A stretch of DNA of 11,185 nucleotides. Origin: Spirochaetaceae bacterium (GTDB lineage Bacteria > Spirochaetota > Spirochaetia > Spirochaetales_E > Spirochaetaceae_B). The notes beneath the pieces were generated by a model. The model was not told the origin of the DNA, made no database searches, and saw only the letters and a program-made list of their open reading frames with translations. The stretch is from the NCBI GenBank assembly GCA_003249275.1, contig QKJO01000048.1, forward strand, positions 1 through 11,185, in the 5' to 3' direction. A program made the translations under genes and the position numbers. This document shows positions 5,519 through 11,185 of this stretch, piece by piece. How positions within the stretch are numbered: position 1 is the first letter of the stretch; each line of letters opens with the position of its first letter.

Positions 5519-5821
5519 ATGGAAGAGTTTACAATGAGGGTGATAGAGGTTATCAAGGGGATTCCACGAGGCAAGGTGTCCAGCTACGGCCGGATTGCCG
5601 CCCTGGCCGGGGCCCCCCGGGGAGCCAGGCAGGTGGCCAGGATACTTCACAGCTCCAGCCGGAAACAGGGACTCCCCTGGCACAGGGTCGTCAACTCATC
5701 AGGCGGCATCTCCCTCCCGGGTGATGCGGGTCAGATCCAGAGGGGTCTTCTGGAAGGGGAAGGAGTAGAATTTAACGCCGCCGGCAGAGTCATCCTCGGC
5801 CGTCACCTATGGCAGCCCTGA
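5519..5821 (+). CDS. alkyltransferase-like protein (ATL), MGMT-family DNA-binding repair protein
   Basis: 100 aa. It corresponds to the DNA-binding domain of O6-alkylguanine-DNA alkyltransferases: RVIEVIKGIPRGKVSSYGRIAALAG (7-31, with Y24), GARQVARIL (35-43, with the likely base-flipping Arg), and PWHRVV (53-58). In true alkyltransferases this motif is PCHRVV, and its Cys accepts the alkyl group. W54 in its place is the hallmark of ATL proteins, which bind and flip alkylated guanine without repairing it and pass the lesion to nucleotide excision repair. Length fits stand-alone ATLs. The ATG at 5519 is 6 nt after the zinc-ribbon stop codon, with AGGTAGG overlapping that stop, which suggests cotranscription and coupling. 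A second ATG at 5534 is possible but would remove the conserved first residues. No other repair gene is nearby. Confidence 0.9.
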   Translation: MEEFTMRVIEVIKGIPRGKVSSYGRIAALAGAPRGARQVARILHSSSRKQGLPWHRVVNSSGGISLPGDAGQIQRGLLEGEGVEFNAAGRVILGRHLWQP

Positions 5822-5850
5822 CTTACCCGCCTCAAAGTATCTCATCCCCT

Positions 5851-5880
5851 TGGACAGGTCAGGCGTTGTTCTGCTATTCT
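5851..5880 (+). promoter_or_regulatory. candidate promoter of aroA, possibly leaderless
   Basis: TGGACA (5851-5856), an 18-bp spacer and TATTCT (5875-5880) with an extended -10 TGC (5872-5874). The -10 ends 8 nt before the ATG at 5889, so +1 falls on or just before the start codon. No Shine-Dalgarno sequence precedes the ATG. No terminator is visible between the preceding gene and here. Confidence 0.4.
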
Positions 5881-5888
5881 CTTGTATT

Positions 5889-7184
5889 ATGAGCACAGTC
5901 ACACTACAAGGCCGGAAACTTCCCGCCGACGGTCCGGTTCCCCTGACAGGGAGCCTCAGGATACCCGCATCCAAATCCCACACCATCAGGGCGCTGCTGA
6001 TCGCATCACTGGCAGCAGGGAAAAGCCGTATCAGACATCCCCTCTACTCTTCGGATACCCTGTCCTGCCTTGAGGCCTGCCGGAATCTGGGCGCAAGGAT
6101 TGAAGACAGGGAGGACGGATGGGAGGTTCTTGACCCCATCCCCCGGGGAGAGCAGGGGGAAGTCTCAATCGATGTCGGAAATTCGGGAACCTCTCTCTAC
6201 CTTCTGACCGCGGTTGCCGCCGCTCTGGGAACCAGGGTAAAGTTTGACGGAGACGATCAGATCAGGCGGCGTTCCGCATCAAATCTGCTGAATTCTCTAT
6301 CAGACCTGGGAGCCTTTGTTGAATACTCTCCCGGCGGCTGCGCCCCCTATACGGTTCAGGGTCCTCTGAAAAGCGGAGAAACCTCTATAGAGTGCCCGAC
6401 CAGCCAGTATCTTTCGGCTCTTCTGCTGGCGGCGCCCCTTCTCTCCTCTCCGAATGAAGACATAAAGATTCAGGTTCCCCTCCTGATGGAACAGCCCTAT
6501 GCGGAGATGACCCTCAGATGGATGGGCGAAAGAGGCATCCGCTGGGAACAGAAGGAAATGAGGGAGTTCAGAATCAGAGGCGGCCAGAGCTATACACCCT
6601 TTGACCTGGCCATCCCGGCGGACTTTTCATCGGCTACTTTTTTCTTCTGTGCCGCCGCCATCACAGGATCAACGCTCATCCTGGAGGGACTGGATATGAA
6701 CGATTCTCAGGGGGACAAGGAGGTACTACCTCTTCTGGAAAGGATGGGCTGCGAAGTAACCCATCTTCCCGAGGGAATCAGGATCAAAGGCAATAAACTG
6801 TCCGGTACGGTTCTTGATCTGAATGACATGCCCGATGCCCTCCCCGCTCTGGCCGTCACATCCTGTTTTGCGGAAGGTGAAACCAGGATTGTGAATGTCC
6901 CCCAGGCGAGAATGAAGGAAACCGACAGAATCGCCGTTATGACGGCAGAACTCCGGAAGATGGGAGCCTGCATTGAGGAAACCCCCGACGGGATGATTAT
7001 ACAGGGTTCACCCCTGACCGGATGCTCCCTCAGAGGTCACGGGGACCACAGGGTCGTTATGTCTCTGGCCCTCGCCTCCCTGGGAGCTCTGGGAGAGACG
7101 AGCATCGATACTGCCGAGGCCGTGGATATAACCTACCCCGGGTTTTTTCAACAGCTTCAAAATCTCAAAGATCAGAGGATCTGA
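5889..7184 (+). CDS. aroA: 3-phosphoshikimate 1-carboxyvinyltransferase (EPSP synthase)
   Basis: 431 aa, normal length. It joins shikimate-3-phosphate and phosphoenolpyruvate to give EPSP in aromatic amino acid synthesis. Visible motifs: ASKSHTIRALL (27-37, K29), GNSGTS (97-102), PTSQYLSALLL (170-180), IPADFSSATFF (242-252), NDMPDALPALAV (312-323, D316), ARMKETDRIAVM (340-351, E344 and R347), GHGDHRVVMSLA (383-394, R388) and YPGFF (416-420). Odd points: by alignment to the E. coli enzyme as I recall it, R100-P101 become Y104-L105, the RP(M/I) motif near R124 reads RRRS (126-129), and K411 becomes I414. The frame is open from a TTG at 5850, but homology starts near MSTVTLQG, so the ATG at 5889 is chosen despite lacking a ribosome-binding site. 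It is 31 nt before the threonine aldolase gene, likely one operon. Confidence 0.93.
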   Translation: MSTVTLQGRKLPADGPVPLTGSLRIPASKSHTIRALLIASLAAGKSRIRHPLYSSDTLSCLEACRNLGARIEDREDGWEVLDPIPRGEQGEVSIDVGNSGTSLYLLTAVAAALGTRVKFDGDDQIRRRSASNLLNSLSDLGAFVEYSPGGCAPYTVQGPLKSGETSIECPTSQYLSALLLAAPLLSSPNEDIKIQVPLLMEQPYAEMTLRWMGERGIRWEQKEMREFRIRGGQSYTPFDLAIPADFSSATFFFCAAAITGSTLILEGLDMNDSQGDKEVLPLLERMGCEVTHLPEGIRIKGNKLSGTVLDLNDMPDALPALAVTSCFAEGETRIVNVPQARMKETDRIAVMTAELRKMGACIEETPDGMIIQGSPLTGCSLRGHGDHRVVMSLALASLGALGETSIDTAEAVDITYPGFFQQLQNLKDQRI

Positions 7185-7215
7185 AAACTGCCGGGAAAGG
7201 CGCCAGGAGTAAGAA

Positions 7216-8238
7216 ATGATTGAACTGAGAAGCGATACCTTTACAAAACCGGATGCCGGGATGCGCAAGGCCATGTACGATGCCGAGCTGGGAGACGATG
7301 TCTACGGCGAGGATCCCACGGTCAACGCACTGGAAGACTATACGGCCGAACTCTGCGGCGCCGAATCCTCCCTCTTTGTCAGTTCAGGAACCATGGGCAA
7401 CCTCCTTCCCCTGATCATTCTGGGCGGCAGAGGCAAAGAGGTGATCCTGCATGAAAAAGCCCACATCCTGCAGCACGAAGTGGGCGGGATCGCCGCCGTG
7501 GCCGGAACCGTTCCGATCGCCTCACCTGGAGAGCGGGGAATTCTGAAGGTTAAGGATGTCAAATCACGGATCAAGGCCAACGACTATGATATTGCCCATA
7601 CGAGCCTGATCGCCATAGAAAACACCCATAATTTTGAAGGCGGGACCTGCTGGACAAAAGAGGATCTGGCGGAGCTGCACAATTTTGCAGTTTCACAGGA
7701 CCTCCCTGTCCATATGGACGGGGCCCGCTGTTTCAACGCCAGCGTAGCGACGGGGATGAGTTTGTCGGAAATCTTCAGTTACTGCAGCTCCGCCAACCTC
7801 TGTCTCTCCAAGGGACTGGGTGCCCCGGTGGGATCCATGCTCGTCGGTTCGGCCGATCTTATTGCGCAGGCCCGGAGATGGAGAAAAATCCTGGGCGGAG
7901 GGATGCGTCAGGCGGGAGTGATTGCAGCGGCCGGTCTCTATGCTCTGAAAAACAATATCCCCCGGCTGGCGGAAGACCACGGCCATGCCCGAATCCTGGC
8001 GGAGGCTCTGGAAGAATGCACCTGGGCCCGGGTCGACAAAAAACGGGTAGAGACCAACATCCTGTTCATCAGAACACCGGGACGGAATGCCGGAGACATT
8101 GCACGTCAGCTGGCAGAAAAGGAAGTCCTCGTCATCGCGACGGGTGAGGAGGAAATCAGACTGGTCACGAGCCTTTCAGTCACTCCATCAGATATAAAAG
8201 AAGCCTGCCGGATCTTCAGAGAGCTGGATCTATCTTGA
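7216..8238 (+). CDS. ltaE: low-specificity L-threonine aldolase
   Basis: 340 aa, the usual length. It is a cytoplasmic PLP enzyme of fold type I that splits L-threonine and L-allo-threonine into glycine and acetaldehyde. The N-terminus IELRSDTFTKP (2-12) and DDVYGEDPTVNALE (27-40) are typical. SSGTMGNL (56-63) is the phosphate-binding loop. H83 in HEKAHILQHEVGG (79-91) stacks on the cofactor in this family, VHMDGAR (165-171) supplies D168 and R171, and LCLSKGLGAPVGS (195-207) holds the PLP lysine K199. The ATG has AGGAG 6 nt upstream. It follows aroA by 31 nt with no promoter or terminator between, so it is probably cotranscribed, although the two reactions are in different pathways. The last 9 bp overlap the convergent DHH-CBS gene. 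Symbol given by family; stereospecificity cannot be judged. Confidence 0.92.
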   Translation: MIELRSDTFTKPDAGMRKAMYDAELGDDVYGEDPTVNALEDYTAELCGAESSLFVSSGTMGNLLPLIILGGRGKEVILHEKAHILQHEVGGIAAVAGTVPIASPGERGILKVKDVKSRIKANDYDIAHTSLIAIENTHNFEGGTCWTKEDLAELHNFAVSQDLPVHMDGARCFNASVATGMSLSEIFSYCSSANLCLSKGLGAPVGSMLVGSADLIAQARRWRKILGGGMRQAGVIAAAGLYALKNNIPRLAEDHGHARILAEALEECTWARVDKKRVETNILFIRTPGRNAGDIARQLAEKEVLVIATGEEEIRLVTSLSVTPSDIKEACRIFRELDLS

Positions 8239-9525
8239 CTCAAGATAATTGAGGTAGTCCGCCCGGGTCACAATGCCCAGCAGCCTGCTGTTCTCGGTGA
8301 CGGGGACATGGCCGACGTTCCACTGGAGAAAGAAGGACTCCAGGTCTTTGATGCTGGCTCCCGGTTCGCAGCTGTGTACATTCCGGGTCATATAACTCTT
8401 CACCGGGGACTGCATCTGCTCCGCTTTACGGGCCTTGCTGATATCCCGGAGGGTCATGAATCCCACAAGTTTATCTCCCTCACCCAGCACAGGAGCGCCC
8501 GTATGTCCTATCTTCTCCAGAAAAAGGGAGGCTTCCAGAACTGTCCAGCATTCCTGAATGGAATCGACCCTGTCGGTCATCAGATCCAGAGCGGATACCG
8601 CCGGACTCAATGAGTGGGTCAGGGCATTCAGAAAGGATTCATAAACTTCTTTGCCGAATTTACCCTTGAGCTGTGCCGATGCCGCGCGGGTATGACCTCC
8701 TCCGCCCCAGGGCGCCAGAATACTGCTGACATCAATCGTCTCTTTCTGGCTTCTGCCGATGATCAGAGTTTTTTTTGCCTTTTCCAGGCCGAAGAGAACA
8801 AAAAGTGCATCCGCATTCTCCACTTCAAAAACTTTTTCAACGATAGGCGCCAGACCGCTGACCTGATCTCTCATCTCATAATAACTGAGGATGATGGAGT
8901 GTCCGTGAATTTTTTTGTACACAAGACGGTTGAGGACCTGATGGAAGAGGGAGATCTGATAGTCCTCCTTCAGGGGTTTGAGAAACTGGCTGACCAGCTT
9001 CATATTAGCCCCCTGATCCATCAGCCAGGAGGAGGCCCTGAAGTCCTCCACCCGCACATTCTCATGGGTAAAATTACCCGTATCGGCAAAAATCCCAGTC
9101 AGTGCAATGGTTGCATCCACAGGATTGAGTGAGATGCCCTTCTCCATCAGAATCTCGGCGATCAGGGTGGTGTTGGAACCGTAGGGCTGTGAGATCAGCT
9201 CGGCATGCTCCAGATCGCAGCTGTCGTTGGTATGATGATCATAAACGGTTATCCTGCCGCAGAATCCGGGCATAAAATCCAGGTATTCATTCAGCCTGCC
9301 CTTTGATCTGGTATCAAAGACAACCATCTCCTCCACCTGATTATCCGCCAGTTCCCTGGATGAAAGAAATCCTAGATGGGTTTTATAGAGGTTGTACAGT
9401 GATTTAGCCACGGGATGGATGAGTCTGCTCTTCACACACACATGGTCGGGAAAAAGATAGCGCCCCAGAACAAGAGATCCCATGCAGTCGAGATCCATAC
9501 TGGTGTGTCCGACCAGAATCTTCAT
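8230..9525 (-). CDS. DHH/DHHA1-family phosphoesterase with two CBS domains
   Basis: 431 aa. The DHH domain (1-150) has the metal-binding motifs H7 with D11 and D13 (GHTSMDLDCMGS), D71 (FDTRSKGRL), D96-H97-H98 (VYDHHTND) and D148 (FADTGNF). A DHHA1 domain (about 215-305) has GGGGHTRAAS (274-283). Two CBS domains follow: about 314-366 (LMTDRV, APVLGEGDKLVGFMTLRDI) and 378-428 (YMTRNV, HVPVTENSRLLGIVTRADY). Such DHH proteins are Mn-dependent phosphoesterases acting on short oligonucleotides, pAp or cyclic dinucleotides; CBS pairs usually sense adenine nucleotides. The layout resembles the front part of CBS-fused CCA-adding enzymes, but no nucleotidyltransferase domain is present, so a nucleotide-regulated phosphoesterase is the best guess. 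The ATG at 9525 has GGGGAG upstream; the open frame up to 9630 crosses the htpG terminator and is not used. It has its own promoter at 9556-9584. Confidence 0.88.
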   Translation of the reverse strand: MKILVGHTSMDLDCMGSLVLGRYLFPDHVCVKSRLIHPVAKSLYNLYKTHLGFLSSRELADNQVEEMVVFDTRSKGRLNEYLDFMPGFCGRITVYDHHTNDSCDLEHAELISQPYGSNTTLIAEILMEKGISLNPVDATIALTGIFADTGNFTHENVRVEDFRASSWLMDQGANMKLVSQFLKPLKEDYQISLFHQVLNRLVYKKIHGHSIILSYYEMRDQVSGLAPIVEKVFEVENADALFVLFGLEKAKKTLIIGRSQKETIDVSSILAPWGGGGHTRAASAQLKGKFGKEVYESFLNALTHSLSPAVSALDLMTDRVDSIQECWTVLEASLFLEKIGHTGAPVLGEGDKLVGFMTLRDISKARKAEQMQSPVKSYMTRNVHSCEPGASIKDLESFFLQWNVGHVPVTENSRLLGIVTRADYLNYLESR

Positions 9526-9555
9526 TTGCTCTCCCCGGATACATTCTATAGTTCT

Positions 9556-9584
9556 ATTATTTCTCACCGAATCGGAATAGTCAA
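9556..9584 (-). promoter_or_regulatory. sigma-70 promoter of the DHH-CBS gene, fused to the htpG terminator
   Basis: TTGACT (9584-9579), a 17-bp spacer and AATAAT (9561-9556) on the minus strand, 5/6 matches in each hexamer. Predicted +1 is near 9549, about 24 nt before the ATG. The first two bases of the -35 are the last two of the htpG terminator T-tract. Confidence 0.65.
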
Positions 9585-9617
9585 AAAAAAAGCCGCTCCT
9601 CCCGGGGGGAGGGCGGC
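9583..9617 (-). terminator. intrinsic terminator of htpG
   Basis: On the minus strand GCCGC-CCTCCC pairs with GGGAGG-A-GCGGC (11 bp with one bulged A, loop of 3 nt), followed directly by nine U residues. It starts 24 nt after the htpG stop codon. There is no T-tract on the other side, so it acts in one direction only. Confidence 0.93.
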
Positions 9618-9640
9618 CTGATTCAATCAAAAAGCATAGC

Positions 9641-11185
9641 TTACAGGGCTTTTGCCATGACCCTGTTCAGTCTCTGGGCAAAGGAATGAGGATCCTTGAG
9701 GGGTGCTCCCTCGGCCAGAATCGCCTGGCCCAGAAGGAGGAAGCTCACATCTTCCAGCAGTTCCTTGTCCGATGAGTCCTGAAGCTGTTTCACGATGGCA
9801 TGGTCGGGATTGATCTCCAGAATCGGTTTGATCTCGGGCATATCGGTCTGACCCATGGCCTTGAGCATCTGCTGCATCTGGGCGGTAGGATCATTTTCAT
9901 CGGCAACGATACAGCTGGGAGACTCATGGAGCCTGCTGGAGGCAACCACATCCTTCACCTCATCACCCAGAACATCCTTGATCTTTTTAAGAAGAGGTTT
10001 GACGGATTTTTCCTTTTTCTTGTCCTCTTCGGTCTTGAGATCATCAGCACTGCCGCTCTTGTTGACAGCCTTCATCTCTTTCTCTTTGTAGCTTCCCATC
10101 ATGGGGGCGACAATTTCATCAATCTCGTCATCCATGATCAGAACTTCTATGCCCTTCTTTCTGTAGGCTTCCAGAAGGGGCGAATTTCTCAAGGTGGTTT
10201 CGTTGTCGCCGGTAATGTAATAGATGGCCTTCTGATCGTCGGTCATCCGATCCAGATAGGAGGCCAGGCTTGTCCAGCCCTCTACGGAAGTGGACTTGAA
10301 ACGGACCAGCTCCATCAGTTCGTCTTTATTGGCATAATCGGAATAAACACCCTCTTTCAGAGGTCTGTTGTACTGTCCGATGAACTCATTGTATTTCTCT
10401 TCGTTGTCGGCGAGCTTTTTAAGTTCAGCCAGAACTTTTTTGACCGATGCATTTTTGATGCTGGCCAGAATTTTATTTTTCTGCAGGATCTCCCGGCTTA
10501 CATTGAGGGGCAGGTCCTCCGAATCGATGACACCCCTGACGAATCTCAGATAGGTGGGCAGAAGTTCCTTGTCGTCATCGGTGATGAAGACCCTGCGGAC
10601 ATAGAGTTTGACTCCCGGTCTGTAGTCGGCCTGATACATGTCGAAGGGTGCCTTTTTGGGGATGAAAAAGAGGGTGTTGTACTCCAGCGTTCCCTCGGCT
10701 CTTGTATGGATCGTATGAAAGGGATCGTCCATATCGTTGGAGATGGATTTGTAGAATTCGTTGTACTCCTCTTCCTTGATCTCCTTGGCAGAGCGCTTCC
10801 AGAGGGCCGATGCCGAGTTGATCTGCTCGACCTTGTCTTCCTTGATTTCCTTCCGGTCGTCCCCTTCCCCCTCGTACCTGCTGGTTTCATAGTGGAGAAA
10901 AATCGGGAAGGCGATGTGGTTGGAGTATTTTTTAATGATCTGTTCCAGATCGTAACGGTTGGCGTACTCTTTTCCCGTATCGTTCAGATGAAGGATCACC
11001 GAAGTTCCGTGTCCCTCCTCTCTTTCGGCGGGATCGAGGGAGTACCCCTCCCGTCCGTCGCTGCTCCATTTCCAGGCGCTTTCCTCACCGACCTTGCGTG
11101 TGATGACATCCACATGATCGGCCACCATGAAGATCGAGTAGAAACCGACACCGAACTGTCCGATCAGGTTGGAATCCTTTCTGGC
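9641..11185 (-). CDS. htpG: molecular chaperone HtpG (Hsp90), C-terminal 514 residues
   Basis: The gene enters from the right edge; about 110-120 N-terminal residues, including most of the ATP-binding motifs, lie outside. HtpG is the bacterial Hsp90, an ATP-dependent homodimeric chaperone of the cytoplasm. The visible part begins within the end of the N domain: LIGQFGVGFYS, the GxxGxG motif next to the lid, then VADHVDVITRK and GHGTSVILHL. The middle domain has YVRRVFITDD and LPTYLRFVRGVIDSEDLPLNVSRE, which includes the catalytic-loop Arg region. The C-terminal dimerisation part ends in LLLGQAILAEGAPLKDPHSFAQRLNRVM, typical for the family. A Lys/Glu-rich stretch (KEKEMKAVNKSGSADDLKTE) separates middle and C domains. 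The frame is open to 11185 without interruption. It ends in a strong terminator; heat-shock control cannot be judged because the promoter is off the window. Confidence 0.97.
   Translation of the reverse strand, partial: ARKDSNLIGQFGVGFYSIFMVADHVDVITRKVGEESAWKWSSDGREGYSLDPAEREEGHGTSVILHLNDTGKEYANRYDLEQIIKKYSNHIAFPIFLHYETSRYEGEGDDRKEIKEDKVEQINSASALWKRSAKEIKEEEYNEFYKSISNDMDDPFHTIHTRAEGTLEYNTLFFIPKKAPFDMYQADYRPGVKLYVRRVFITDDDKELLPTYLRFVRGVIDSEDLPLNVSREILQKNKILASIKNASVKKVLAELKKLADNEEKYNEFIGQYNRPLKEGVYSDYANKDELMELVRFKSTSVEGWTSLASYLDRMTDDQKAIYYITGDNETTLRNSPLLEAYRKKGIEVLIMDDEIDEIVAPMMGSYKEKEMKAVNKSGSADDLKTEEDKKKEKSVKPLLKKIKDVLGDEVKDVVASSRLHESPSCIVADENDPTAQMQQMLKAMGQTDMPEIKPILEINPDHAIVKQLQDSSDKELLEDVSFLLLGQAILAEGAPLKDPHSFAQRLNRVMAKAL

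Noticed and set aside
5033..5683. In-frame extension of rsmI by about 215 codons upstream of MATLY.
   Set aside because: The extra sequence is Pro/Gly/Ala-rich, antisense to the zinc-ribbon and ATL genes, and RsmI proteins begin at the chosen Met.
5850..5888. TTG start adding 13 residues to EPSP synthase.
   Set aside because: It overlaps the candidate promoter, is a poor start codon and adds a hydrophobic stretch not expected in AroA.
9526..9630. 35-codon N-terminal extension of the DHH-CBS protein.
   Set aside because: It would be read through the htpG terminator and the gene's own promoter; the ATG at 9525 has a good Shine-Dalgarno sequence and fits the DHH domain start.
1..11185. Searched by eye for CRISPR arrays, insertion sequences, tRNA/rRNA genes, phage genes, defence systems and toxin-antitoxin pairs.
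   Set aside because: No spaced direct repeats, transposase motifs, cloverleaf-like sequences or defence-type domains were seen; genes are contiguous housekeeping types.

Overview
The window looks like chromosomal housekeeping DNA from a free-living, flagellated bacterium, most likely a spirochaete of the Spirochaeta/Oceanispirochaeta kind. The hints are a FlgM anti-sigma factor behind a sigma-28-like promoter, a short RsmI, and a histidine-kinase-type ATPase domain fused to an HDOD domain. The phylum is inferred from gene style and content; no rRNA or marker phylogeny is available. Base composition and style are even throughout. I see no mobile element, prophage, CRISPR array, tRNA or rRNA.

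Left part (1-2038). The first codons of a Nif3-like protein run off the left edge on the minus strand. Divergent from it, a near-consensus sigma-70 promoter drives a 492-residue ATPase-like/HDOD signalling protein. A second strong promoter, overlapped by a 9-bp inverted repeat, drives a small CxxC glutaredoxin-like protein.

Middle minus-strand block (2029-5032). In transcription order it holds rsmI (16S rRNA 2'-O-methyltransferase), flgM (own sigma-28-like promoter, strong intrinsic terminator), a member of the iron-alcohol-dehydrogenase superfamily that seems to have lost all its metal ligands, and a SpoU/TrmH-type RNA methyltransferase whose ATG directly abuts the preceding stop codon.

Plus-strand block (5090-8238). 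A membrane-anchored protein with a duplicated zinc ribbon is followed 6 nt later by an alkyltransferase-like DNA-repair protein (PWHR in place of PCHR). Then come aroA (EPSP synthase) and a low-specificity threonine aldolase, 31 nt apart.

Right minus-strand block (8230-11185). htpG (Hsp90, truncated by the window edge) ends in a strong terminator. The U-tract of that terminator doubles as part of the -35 region of the next promoter, which drives a DHH/DHHA1 phosphoesterase with two CBS domains.

Layout is very compact. Two convergent gene pairs overlap by 9-10 bp at their 3' ends, and promoters are embedded in neighbouring genes or terminators. Three genes (nif3-like, aroA, rsmI) have no Shine-Dalgarno sequence; for the first two a -10 box sits so close to the ATG that the mRNA may be leaderless. 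I found no clear new multi-gene system. The best leads are the metal-ligand-less dehydrogenase homologue, the duplicated zinc-ribbon membrane protein next to the alkyltransferase-like gene, the ATPase/HDOD fusion, and the nested promoter/terminator arrangements.
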